From: Sulfurimonas sp.
Lineage (GTDB): Bacteria; Campylobacterota; Campylobacteria; Campylobacterales; Sulfurimonadaceae
Length of the DNA stretch: 44,305 nucleotides
Reading direction: 5' to 3'
Assembly (NCBI RefSeq): GCF_026991475.1
Contig: NZ_JALXBK010000090.1
Location: forward strand, 1 to 44,305
Positions 36,562 through 44,305 of this stretch are shown one piece after another (the first letter of the stretch is position 1; each line of letters starts with the position of its first letter). Both the position numbers and the translations under genes were made by a program. A model generated the notes under the pieces. The model was not told the DNA's origin and searched no databases. It saw only the letters and a list, made by a program, of their open reading frames with translations.

Positions 36562-37041
36562 ATGCAAAAGTTGATAAAATGGCTTGCTCCTATTGTTGCA
36601 ATAGGTGTCGCCATTTTTCTAACTTACTTTTTGATTTCAATCAACTCACAAACGGTTCTTTCAGATAATGAGCCTCTTGGATTTCAAGACAAAGTAAAAC
36701 AAGAAAAAATAGAAAAAAGTTGGCTAAACCATTTTTCTAAAACTAAAAAATTGGGTTATTCTTATCCTGTAAACGAAATCTATCTTAAAATGGATTTAGA
36801 TGAAAAAATAACTAAAACTATTACCTATAAACTATCTGCAAATATTCAAGATCCGTACCAACTGTTTTGTTTAAAAGAAGAACTGGCACGATATAAGTTG
36901 AAATATTTTTTAAAAAAAGATAAACTAGGTGTATATTTACTTATTTATTCGCAAAATGTTAATAAATTAAATGATTTAGTAAAAGTACTAAAAGATTACA
37001 AAATAAATGCTCGAATTGAGCACTATAAAGAGGATTATTAA
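36562..37041 (+). CDS. Membrane-anchored protein of unknown function between rpsA and serA
   Basis: 159 residues. One N-terminal transmembrane segment (about 8-27) works as an uncleaved anchor; the rest (about 130 residues) is probably periplasmic and alternates charged and hydrophobic residues, with a ferredoxin-like strand/helix feel near the end (KLNDLVKVLKDYKINARIEHY), reminiscent of SPOR-type folds. No catalytic motif is seen. C. jejuni has a putative periplasmic protein at the same place (Cj0892c, between rpsA and serA), suggesting a conserved neighbour. The stop is directly followed by the serA ATG. Confidence 0.8.
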   Translation: MQKLIKWLAPIVAIGVAIFLTYFLISINSQTVLSDNEPLGFQDKVKQEKIEKSWLNHFSKTKKLGYSYPVNEIYLKMDLDEKITKTITYKLSANIQDPYQLFCLKEELARYKLKYFLKKDKLGVYLLIYSQNVNKLNDLVKVLKDYKINARIEHYKEDY

Positions 37042-38628
37042 ATGCAAAAATATACTGTAGTAGTTTGTGACCATATACATCAAGCAGGTTTAGATATGCT
37101 TGAAAATGATGAAAACATTAACTTTGTTATGGCAGCAGATGTAGATAAAAAAGAGTTAGTTGAAAAAATTATTCCAACTGCTGATGTGGCAATTACAAGA
37201 AGTTCAACAGATGTTGATGACTTTTTTATAGAACATGCAACAAATATGAAAGCTATTGTTCGTGCAGGTGTTGGTGTAGATAATGTAAATATTCCTGAGT
37301 GTTCTAAAAAAGGTATTATTGTTATGAATGTACCTACGGCAAACACAATTGCTGCAGTTGAGCTTACTATGACACATATGCTTTCATGTATGCGTATGTT
37401 TCCATACTCTCATGATCATTTAAAAAATCAAAGAATTTGGAAGCGTGAGAAGTGGTATGGTTATGAGCTCAAGGGCAAAAAACTTGGTATTATTGGATTT
37501 GGTAATATCGGTTCTCGTGTTGCAAAACGTGCAAAAGCATTTGAAATGGATATTGTTGCGTTTGACCCATATATTAATCCTTCAAAAGTTACTGATCTTG
37601 ATATGACATATACAAAAAATTTCGATGATATTTTAGCATGTGATGTAATTACAATTCATACTCCTAAAAATAAAGAGACAATTGGAATTATAGATAAAGA
37701 AGAGATTGCTAAAATGAAAGATGGTGTTGTTTTAGTAAACTGTGCAAGAGGTGATTTGTATAATGAAGACGCACTTTATGATGGTCTAAAATCTGGAAAA
37801 ATTCGTTTTGCTGGAATTGATGTTTTTGGAAAAGAGCCTGCTATTAATAACAAACTTCTTGATTTAGATAACATTGTTGTCTCTCCTCACCTTGGAGCGA
37901 ATACTTATGAATCTCAATACAACATTGGTACACAAGCAGCAGGAAATGCAATTGCTGCTGCAAAAGGAATTGCATATCCAAACGCAATGAATTTACCAAT
38001 TGATGAGTCTAAAATACCTGCATTTGTAAAACCATTTTTAGAAATGGGACAAAAAATAGGATTTTTAGAATCTCAAATAAACAAGTCTAAAATTGTTTCT
38101 ATTAAAGTGAAAGGGCAGGGAGAAATAGGAAAGTATGTTGATTCTCTTGCAACATTTGTAACTGTTGGTGCTATGAGTCACTCTAATGAATCAATTAACT
38201 ATGTAAATGCGGACTTTATTGCAAAAGAGAGCGGTATTGAAGTAGAGAGCGTAAATCTTGGAGATTCTGAGGTTTATAAAAATCTTATTACTATAAAACT
38301 TACTACAAATGAGGGTACAACATCTATTTCTGCTACAATTTTAGAAGATGGCTTGCAACGTGTTGTTTCTATTGATGGCTTTGATAATGAAGTAGCACTT
38401 AAAGGTGATATGATTCTCTTTAAAAATAGTGATGTTCCCGGTGTAATTGGGAGTGTAGGAACTATTCTTGCAAACCATAATGTAAATATTGCAGATTTTT
38501 CATTAGCTAGAAATGAGAGCAAAGAAGCTCTTGCTGTCATTCTTGTTGATAATGCAGTAAATGATACTGCTCTTAGTGAATTAGCAGCACTAGAGGCTTG
38601 TAACAGCGTTAATTACGCACGTTTCTAG
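37042..38628 (+). CDS. serA: D-3-phosphoglycerate dehydrogenase
   Basis: 528 residues; first step of serine synthesis, oxidising 3-phosphoglycerate with NAD. Rossmann loop GFGNIG at 152-157; catalytic R236 (NCARGD), E265 and H283 (SPHLGANT). The usual CARGGIIDEDAL reads CARGDLYNEDAL, a small change beside the catalytic Arg. The protein is the long form, with an intermediate allosteric substrate-binding domain (about 310-450) and a C-terminal ACT domain (about 455-528, GVIGSVGTILANHNVNI), so feedback by serine is possible. It ends the + strand operon. Confidence 0.95.
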   Translation: MQKYTVVVCDHIHQAGLDMLENDENINFVMAADVDKKELVEKIIPTADVAITRSSTDVDDFFIEHATNMKAIVRAGVGVDNVNIPECSKKGIIVMNVPTANTIAAVELTMTHMLSCMRMFPYSHDHLKNQRIWKREKWYGYELKGKKLGIIGFGNIGSRVAKRAKAFEMDIVAFDPYINPSKVTDLDMTYTKNFDDILACDVITIHTPKNKETIGIIDKEEIAKMKDGVVLVNCARGDLYNEDALYDGLKSGKIRFAGIDVFGKEPAINNKLLDLDNIVVSPHLGANTYESQYNIGTQAAGNAIAAAKGIAYPNAMNLPIDESKIPAFVKPFLEMGQKIGFLESQINKSKIVSIKVKGQGEIGKYVDSLATFVTVGAMSHSNESINYVNADFIAKESGIEVESVNLGDSEVYKNLITIKLTTNEGTTSISATILEDGLQRVVSIDGFDNEVALKGDMILFKNSDVPGVIGSVGTILANHNVNIADFSLARNESKEALAVILVDNAVNDTALSELAALEACNSVNYARF

Positions 38629-38649
38629 AATCTTTCCAAACTTTTTTAC

Positions 38650-38690
38650 ACAGACCTTTTTTTAAGGTCTGTATTTTCCTCTTTTTACCT
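38650..38690 (+). terminator. Terminator after serA
   Basis: ACAGACCTT (38650-38658) pairs perfectly with AAGGTCTGT (38664-38672) around a T5 loop; ATTTTCCTCTTTTTACC follows as a broken T-rich tail. It ends the rpsA-serA transcript and the poly-A/poly-T symmetry could make it work in both directions. Confidence 0.65.
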
Positions 38691-38827
38691 CTTTTTTCCT
38701 TATCCATTTATCTTAAACGCAGTGTTATATCATCTATCTAAACGTAGTGAGTTCTTGTGGATGTAATATTAGTTTTTTGTAAAAAGAGTAGATGAAAAAA
38801 GTAGGAGAGGGAAAAAGTATTAGGAGT

Positions 38828-38859
38828 TAGATTTACAGAATATACTATCTGTAAATCTA
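38828..38859 (-). terminator. Hairpin downstream of the RND operon
   Basis: A perfect 12-base-pair inverted repeat (38828-38839 with 38848-38859, arms with GATTTACAGA and TCTGTAAATC, 8-base loop) lies 13 bases after the stop of the last minus-strand gene. On that strand it is followed, after about 12 bases, by CTTTTTCCC, so it is a plausible but not canonical terminator. The 38673-38827 stretch between the two hairpins shows no gene. Confidence 0.55.
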
Positions 38860-38871
38860 GATAGAAGAGAC

Positions 38872-40587
38872 CTAAACAGGCTCTTCTACCGATACAGCTT
38901 TTTTCTCATGAAAGTGAAAGTGAGTTTCTAAATCTATCATATATAATAGTACAGGAACAACAACTAGTGAAGATATAACAGCTACAATGGTTCCAAAAAT
39001 TAAGGCAACGCCTAGCCCACCAAATACAGCATCACTAGCAAGTAGTGTTGAAGCTAGCATAATTGCAACTGCAGTTAAGAAAATAGGTTTTGCGCGTGTT
39101 GCACTTGCGTAAGCGATAGCTTCTGCTTTATGCATACCTTTTTCATCCATAAGAGATTTTGTAAAGTCAATAAGTAGTAATGAGTTACGAGAACTAATAC
39201 CAATAAGGGCAATAAAACCAATTAGTGATGTGGCTGTTAGAAAAAATGTATCTGTTGTAAAGAGATTCATTATCCAGTGACCAAAAATTACACCAATTAT
39301 AGATAAAAATGAACCAAGCAGGATGATACCGCTTAAAGTATAGCTTTTATAGTAGATAACCATAAGTAAGAATATAAGTATTAACGCAGCAATAAATGCA
39401 GCACCTAGATCTCTAAATGTATCAAGAGTTACTTTCATCTCTCCATCCCATTTTAGTTTATATGCATCACCTGTTTTTTTATCTTTTAATGATAAATCAA
39501 AAAGACCTGTTTTAGTAATATCATATTCACTAGTAAAAGTTTTTAAGATTTTATCTCTTGCTTGAATGAGTGGATAGACTTGCGAAACCATATCAGTTTC
39601 TGCCATAACATTAGTCATTTGATGTAAATCTTTACTCATTATTTTAGGATGAGATTTTGTTGGAATGATTGTTACAAGTTCTGTAACAGGAATCATCATA
39701 CCTCTTTTATTCATAAGTTTGAGAGATGTTAATTTTGCTCTTACTGAGTTTAAATCTTTTCTAGTAAATCTTTTTGACGTCGGTGAGAGTGTTAAAAATA
39801 GAGGAATCTGCTCATTGTATTTTGCTGAATTTTTTACAGCTACATCCATACCTTCAAAGGCAAGATAAATAATATTGTTGAGCTGTTTTACAGAAATTCC
39901 AGATTTTGATGCTTTTGTTGTATTAATTTTTAAATCAAAAGTAGAGTATATCTCATCTTCCATAGTATCAATATCTACGAGACCTTTTGTAGATTTAAAA
40001 ACTTTTTCAACTTTTCCTGCTAATTTTCTTATGCCTTGTGCATTGTCACCATAAATTTCTGCAACGATAGCTGAAAGAGTTGGAGGACCTGCTGGTGGTT
40101 CTACAAATGAAATATGTGTATTTGGATAGAGCTTTTCACATGCATTTTGAATGACAGGACGCATTCTTTGAACCATCATATATGAAGGTTCTTCTCTTTC
40201 ATGTTTTTTCGTAAGATTTAAAACAATCTCCGCTACATTTTCAGAATTCTTAAATTGGCTTCCCTTAATAAGACCAGCAAAATCAAGTGGTGAGCCCATC
40301 CCTAAAAACACTTCTGTATTAAGAACTTCTTTTTCTTGCACTACATAACGGCTAACACACTCAGTAACTTTTTTTGTCTGCTCAACAGAGTCTCCATTAG
40401 CAAGTGTTACATAAATGTTGAATGTATCGTTGTTTTTACCAGGGAGCATTTTTACTTTTACTATTTCTGTTGGAGCAATCATAAGGATAGATACTATAAA
40501 GGCAACAAGCGTACCAAAAAGAATAAGTCTTCTTTTTGCCTTGCTCTGTATGCCCTCACGCACAAGGTTTTCAAATTTTTTAAACAT
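38872..40587 (-). CDS. RND efflux permease, C-terminal half
   Basis: 571 residues corresponding to the second repeat of an AcrB-type permease: first transmembrane segment about 20-38, a large periplasmic porter/docking region (40-390), then five transmembrane segments (about 393-412, 416-436, 447-468, 500-518, 525-550). The fourth helix of the half reads GISSRNSLLLIDF (463-475), with R467 where AcrB has the relay Lys (K940). The tail is His-rich (HFHFHEKK, 556-563). Normal RND permeases are single chains of about 1000-1050 residues; here the gene starts with its own ATG overlapping the stop of the N-terminal half (TAATG), with AAAGGAG seven bases upstream. The two halves are therefore meant to be separate polypeptides that must assemble in the inner membrane. 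Confidence 0.9.
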   Translation of the reverse strand: MFKKFENLVREGIQSKAKRRLILFGTLVAFIVSILMIAPTEIVKVKMLPGKNNDTFNIYVTLANGDSVEQTKKVTECVSRYVVQEKEVLNTEVFLGMGSPLDFAGLIKGSQFKNSENVAEIVLNLTKKHEREEPSYMMVQRMRPVIQNACEKLYPNTHISFVEPPAGPPTLSAIVAEIYGDNAQGIRKLAGKVEKVFKSTKGLVDIDTMEDEIYSTFDLKINTTKASKSGISVKQLNNIIYLAFEGMDVAVKNSAKYNEQIPLFLTLSPTSKRFTRKDLNSVRAKLTSLKLMNKRGMMIPVTELVTIIPTKSHPKIMSKDLHQMTNVMAETDMVSQVYPLIQARDKILKTFTSEYDITKTGLFDLSLKDKKTGDAYKLKWDGEMKVTLDTFRDLGAAFIAALILIFLLMVIYYKSYTLSGIILLGSFLSIIGVIFGHWIMNLFTTDTFFLTATSLIGFIALIGISSRNSLLLIDFTKSLMDEKGMHKAEAIAYASATRAKPIFLTAVAIMLASTLLASDAVFGGLGVALIFGTIVAVISSLVVVPVLLYMIDLETHFHFHEKKAVSVEEPV

Positions 40588-42173
40588 TAATGTTCTCCTT
40601 TAGTAAGGTCGGGACGTTTGAGTATTCTTACTGCTAGGTAAGGGGTAAAAATATAGGCGATAAAAAGTGAAGCAATAAGTGCTACAGGTACATTCTCCGG
40701 AATTGGTTTCATAAATTGACCCATCATTCCTCCAACAAATGCCATAGGAACCATTGTCATAATGATTGCTAAAGTAGCAATATTTGTTGGTGCACCAATT
40801 TCATCTGTTGCCTTAATCATAAGCTCATCATCACTAAGATGTGCTGATTCAACAGAATGGTAATGTCTATGAATGTTTTCGATAACAATAATAGCTGCAT
40901 CTACTAGTAGTCCAAGTGCAAGTAAAAATGCAAAGAGCGTAATTCTATTGATTGTCTGCCCACTTAAATATGCTATAAAAAGAGTGACTGCTAAAATAGC
41001 CGGAACAGTAAAAGTAACAATAATTGATTCTCTCCATCCAAGTACAAAAATAAGTAAAATAGCGATAATTACAATTGAGAGAACAAGATGCATAACAAGT
41101 TCATTTACGGCATCATCAGCTCTTACTCCATCATTTCTAGTAATGACATAGTTAATGCCATTTTTCTTTAAAAGATCTTTATATTGTTCAAGATTTTTTT
41201 CGACTTCATTAGCAATATTTACTGCATTTGTACCTTGCAGTTTTGATACTGTTAATGTAACTTGCTTGTCAAATTTTGAAAATTTATTTTTGCCCTCTCT
41301 TTTTGCAATGAGTGCTGATTTGAAGTTTTGAATATCATAAGAGTCTTTAATTTTTGCCACTTGTTTGAGATATATTGGAGAACCCATATACTGTGCTACT
41401 ATAATGTTTCCAACGTCTTTTGCACTTTCAATAGCATTTTCAACCCCAACCATAACTATCTTATTATCTTTTGTTCTATTCTTTACTGCTGGTACATTAT
41501 ATGCCAGTGCTTGAACAGCTTGCATAATTTGTCCCATAGAAAGGTTGTATCCAGAGAGTTTATTGAGGTCAACTTCTATGTTAAATTGATGTTTATGTCC
41601 ACCTTTTATGGCTGTTACGGCAACATTGTCAAGAGCATTTATTTTTTGTTGAATCTTTTTTACTTTGTCATAAAGTTCTGTTTGATTTAGCATTCCATTA
41701 GAATAAAATGCAACACTCAAGATAGGAATATCAATATCAATATCTAGTGGTTTGATAATAGGATTTCTAGCTCCCTTAGGAAACATATCTGAATTTTGCA
41801 TAATTTTGTCATAAACTTTTAGGTTAGAAGCTTCTTTCTTTTGACCAATAAAAAATGCTGCGTTTACTACACCAACATTATCCATAGCAGTACCATAAAT
41901 ATGTTCAACCCCTTTAATCTCTTTAAGTTTTCTCTCCAAAGGTTGTACAATGATTTTTTCTACCTCTTTTGCACTTGCACCAGGAAGGGCAACAATAACA
42001 GTTGATCCACTGACAACCATTTGAGGATTCTCTTCTCGAGGCATAATTTCAAGAGAGAGGTATCCAAGTACCAATAAAAATATTCCTAAAACGATTGTTA
42101 AAGGATTTCGGAGAAAGGTCTTGGCTAGTTTTCCTGCCGAGTCACCAGGTTCATAAATTTTATGATGTTTCAT
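40587..42173 (-). CDS. RND efflux permease, N-terminal half
   Basis: 528 residues, the first repeat of an AcrB/CzcA-type proton-driven efflux permease: transmembrane segment about 25-43, periplasmic porter domain 45-355, and five further segments (about 361-379, 386-405, 411-432, 463-483, 495-515). The fourth helix has GLLVDAAIIVIENI, with D425 kept and A426 in place of the second Asp of AcrB (D407/D408); single-Asp forms occur in other RND branches. It ends in a short cytosolic tail (RPDLTKGEH), at the loop that joins the two halves in normal permeases. It overlaps the C-half by one base and follows the adaptor by 11 bases. Substrate not predictable. Confidence 0.9.
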   Translation of the reverse strand: MKHHKIYEPGDSAGKLAKTFLRNPLTIVLGIFLLVLGYLSLEIMPREENPQMVVSGSTVIVALPGASAKEVEKIIVQPLERKLKEIKGVEHIYGTAMDNVGVVNAAFFIGQKKEASNLKVYDKIMQNSDMFPKGARNPIIKPLDIDIDIPILSVAFYSNGMLNQTELYDKVKKIQQKINALDNVAVTAIKGGHKHQFNIEVDLNKLSGYNLSMGQIMQAVQALAYNVPAVKNRTKDNKIVMVGVENAIESAKDVGNIIVAQYMGSPIYLKQVAKIKDSYDIQNFKSALIAKREGKNKFSKFDKQVTLTVSKLQGTNAVNIANEVEKNLEQYKDLLKKNGINYVITRNDGVRADDAVNELVMHLVLSIVIIAILLIFVLGWRESIIVTFTVPAILAVTLFIAYLSGQTINRITLFAFLLALGLLVDAAIIVIENIHRHYHSVESAHLSDDELMIKATDEIGAPTNIATLAIIMTMVPMAFVGGMMGQFMKPIPENVPVALIASLFIAYIFTPYLAVRILKRPDLTKGEH

Positions 42174-42184
42174 ATTTACTTTCC

Positions 42185-42973
42185 TTAGTTTATAGATACT
42201 GTTGCATACATACCTGGATACACAGAATGATGGTGTGATTTAAAAGATATTTTTACTTTAAATGTATGTGTCATTGGATTTGAATTTGGAATAATTGCAG
42301 TGACTTTTCCAATCTCTTTGATATGTTGCGATGGAATATTTATAATAACTTTTTTACCAGGTTTAATTGTATTCAAATCACTTTCTGCAACTTCAACTAA
42401 TACCTTTAAATCACTTAGATCAGAAAGAATAACAGCTGGCATACCTGGCATTGCCATCTCACCTACGCGAACATTAACTTTGATTACAACACCCTTATTT
42501 GGAGCAGTAACATTTAGGTATTTATATTGATTTTTTACCTCTTTTAATCTCTCTTTTGCTTGTTGAACTTGTTTCTGAGAAATTGCAACTAAATCACGAA
42601 GGTTCTTAGCCGCAAGTGCAAGATTCTCTACTTCATATCTAGAAACCATATCTTTAGCAAGTAGTCTTTTATTTCGCTCAAGATTCAATTTTACATTTGT
42701 AAATTGGTTTTGATACATTTGCAGAGAGAGTTGCGCTTGAGAAATTGCAAGTTCTACTTGTGATTTTGCTGCATCTATCTCTTTTGAATCAATACTGTAA
42801 AGAAGTTGCCCTCTTTTAACAGAATCACCTTCTGAAACGTTTACTCGTGTTACAAAGCCCATAAAGCGACTCGTAATCATCTTTTTGTTATCAGAAATAA
42901 CTGTTCCAGAAAGAGTTAGTGTCTCTGCGATAAGTGAAGCACTCAGTGCCAGTAGTATTAGTAGTTTTTTCAT
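42185..42973 (-). CDS. RND periplasmic adaptor (HlyD/AcrA family)
   Basis: 262 residues. Signal peptide MKKLLILLALSASLIA (1-16); barrel-sandwich/lipoyl halves around GFVTRVNVSEGDSVKRGQLL (38-57) and VTAPNKGVVIKVNVRVGEM; an alpha-helical hairpin coiled coil in between (about 62-150); a beta-barrel domain to the end (HHHSVYPGMYATVSIN). It is shorter than typical adaptors (350-400 residues) because the membrane-proximal domain appears to be absent. No lipobox Cys. It would bridge the split permease and the TolC-like protein encoded on either side. Confidence 0.9.
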   Translation of the reverse strand: MKKLLILLALSASLIAETLTLSGTVISDNKKMITSRFMGFVTRVNVSEGDSVKRGQLLYSIDSKEIDAAKSQVELAISQAQLSLQMYQNQFTNVKLNLERNKRLLAKDMVSRYEVENLALAAKNLRDLVAISQKQVQQAKERLKEVKNQYKYLNVTAPNKGVVIKVNVRVGEMAMPGMPAVILSDLSDLKVLVEVAESDLNTIKPGKKVIINIPSQHIKEIGKVTAIIPNSNPMTHTFKVKISFKSHHHSVYPGMYATVSIN

Positions 42974-42974
42974 T

Positions 42975-44305
42975 CTAGTTTTCTCCGTTTGCTAATTTTT
43001 CTAAAGCAAAAACTGCTTCTGTGCGTTTGTTTTTTGCTTGTTGTAGTTGTAAAATTTTCTCTATTTGAAGAGATTGTTTGATAATGACATCACTCATAGA
43101 GACAAGTTTTTCTTTATATCTGTATTCGTAGTTTTCATAAATTGCGTTTGCCAGTGCAAGCTCTTTTTCAAGTGAAGCTATTTCAACATTTATACTTTTT
43201 ATTTTTGTTCTTATTTTTGCAAGTTTAAGTGCTATACCTTCTTTTGCTAGCTCTACTTGAGAACTCATTTTGAGGCGATCTAGTTTTGCTTTTTCTAGTT
43301 TAGAGTTATCAGTTCCACCATTAAAAAGGTTCCATGTAAGTCTTGCACCTATTGTATAGGCTTTATGATCACTTGCATTACCTAAGAAAGTATTGTCTGC
43401 AGTTGAAACTTCTCCAAATGCACCAACAGTGGGATAAAATGCACCCTCTGCTGCGCCTTGCATTGATTTTCTTATTGCAAGACCTGTTGTCGCTTTTTTA
43501 ATGTCTAAGTTAGTTTTTAAAATTTGGGCATCTGTATAAACAGGCATTGGAACATCTGTTTTAGGTGTCTTAATTTCAGTTACTTTTTTATTGAGTAAAA
43601 AGCTGATGTATTGTAAAAGTAGTTCTTTATTTGCCTTCATTTGTACTAAAAGTCTTGTAACATTTCCTTTTTTTGCTTGTACTTCTAAAAGGTCAACTTT
43701 TTTTGCATACCCGACTTCTATCATTGTTTTTGTAGTGTTCTCTAAAATATTAATATTATTCATTACTATATTTAAGTGGGCTATAGATGTGTCGAGTAGT
43801 GCTACATCGTAGTAGCTTTTTCTTAGTTGGTATATCTTTTCATTGACGATTTTATCTTTTTCAAGCTTTTTCATTTTAGACATCTCTTTCATAATGTCTT
43901 TATAGCTTGAAATTGCAAAGCCTGTAAAGAGAGGCAGTTCGTATTTTAGTTTACTTTGAAAGAGGTTTCTATATCCTGGATAGTTTAAATCTTTTGGAGC
44001 TACAGATAAAATATTTGGGTTAGTACCATCAAATTCACTAAATCCAAAGTCCCCAAATGTTGCCTCTCGTGAAGTAAGCTTAAATCCAAAAACATTGAGG
44101 GCATCGTTTGAACGAGCTACATCTTGTTGAAATGTAAGTTTCCCCCAGTTCATTCCCGCCGCTGTACCTTCATTTGCCTTTGCAGCTTCTACGTCTATTT
44201 TTGCCGCTTTTATTTCCAAGTTCTGTGACTTGAGTATCTCTAAGGCTTCATCAAGAGAAAGGCCATTTTCTGTACTTGTTAAATCATCATTGGTGAGCCT
44301 GTATT
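42975..44305 (-). CDS. TolC-family outer-membrane efflux protein (5' end outside window)
   Basis: The frame is open to the window edge: before TTG 44219 it continues as LSLDEALEILKSQNLEIKAA, the usual start of a TolC helical repeat, so that TTG is not the start and the gene is cut by the right edge. The visible ~443 residues contain two TolC repeats with long helices (SSYKDIMKEMSKMKKLEKDK; KLAKIRTKIKSINVEIASLEK) and strand segments (AYTIGARLTWNLFNGG). It forms the outer-membrane channel of the tripartite pump. The stop lies one base before the adaptor start. Promoter and signal peptide are beyond the window. Confidence 0.92.
   Translation of the reverse strand, partial: YRLTNDDLTSTENGLSLDEALEILKSQNLEIKAAKIDVEAAKANEGTAAGMNWGKLTFQQDVARSNDALNVFGFKLTSREATFGDFGFSEFDGTNPNILSVAPKDLNYPGYRNLFQSKLKYELPLFTGFAISSYKDIMKEMSKMKKLEKDKIVNEKIYQLRKSYYDVALLDTSIAHLNIVMNNINILENTTKTMIEVGYAKKVDLLEVQAKKGNVTRLLVQMKANKELLLQYISFLLNKKVTEIKTPKTDVPMPVYTDAQILKTNLDIKKATTGLAIRKSMQGAAEGAFYPTVGAFGEVSTADNTFLGNASDHKAYTIGARLTWNLFNGGTDNSKLEKAKLDRLKMSSQVELAKEGIALKLAKIRTKIKSINVEIASLEKELALANAIYENYEYRYKEKLVSMSDVIIKQSLQIEKILQLQQAKNKRTEAVFALEKLANGEN

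Noticed and set aside
1-44305. CRISPR array, tRNA, rRNA, insertion sequence or prophage
   Set aside because: No regularly spaced repeats, cloverleaf sequences, rRNA cores, transposase, integrase or phage structural genes were seen on either strand.

Overview
The window reads as chromosome of a free-living member of the Campylobacterota (Epsilonproteobacteria), most likely Sulfurimonas or a close relative. Grounds: low-GC DNA; densely packed genes with TAATG and ATGA overlaps; a DUF2018 gene (family of Helicobacter pylori HP0242) next to a polyprenyl synthase, hemA, proS and hemC, an order recalled from H. pylori HP0237-HP0242; a block pheS-pheT-aroA-ispH-rpsA-small anchored protein-serA that matches the order recalled for Campylobacter jejuni Cj0897c-Cj0891c, with a HIT gene beside it; a UbiD-type decarboxylase of the kind used in futalosine menaquinone synthesis; and histidine kinases with the HQWRQPLN type of H-box that is abundant in this group. 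The assignment rests on recalled families and gene order, not on a search.

Layout. 1-582: a possible gene tail, an AT-rich non-coding stretch and the decayed remains of a histidine kinase ATPase domain. 583-10373: a seven-gene, tightly coupled signalling cluster: REC-GGDEF-EAL, FIST-PAS-histidine kinase, REC-SpoIIE/PP2C phosphatase, REC-GGDEF, a TonB-receptor-like outer-membrane protein, a small periplasmic protein with a YfiR-like look, and a membrane histidine kinase. 10422-18445: housekeeping operon with its own promoter (DUF2018, secreted protein, polyprenyl synthase, hemA, proS, fxsA, Dsb-like thiol protein, hemC) ending in an EAL-HDOD protein. 18490-22690: UbiD-like decarboxylase, small cytochrome c, argH, OsmC-like protein. 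22694-28715: second signalling block: a 1287-residue FIST-PAS-PAS-kinase-REC-REC-HPt hybrid kinase, a REC-HD-GYP phosphodiesterase and, convergent to them, a double-receiver regulator cotranscribed with a HIT protein. 29153-38628: pheS-pheT-aroA-ispH / rpsA-anchored protein-serA, with an elaborate hairpin leader before ispH. 38872-44305, minus strand: a tripartite RND efflux operon (TolC-like protein cut by the window edge, short adaptor, RND permease encoded as two separate halves).

How the genes fit together. The two signalling blocks share an architecture: a soluble FIST-domain kinase adjacent to receivers that make or destroy cyclic di-GMP (GGDEF, EAL, HD-GYP) or act as a PP2C phosphatase. 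The first block adds a possible envelope relay (outer-membrane barrel, periplasmic protein, membrane kinase). No STAS or anti-sigma partner for the phosphatase is visible, so its target is open. The outer-membrane/periplasmic/kinase triad, the split RND permease and the ispH leader are the items that most deserve follow-up. No CRISPR array, rRNA, tRNA or insertion sequence was recognised.
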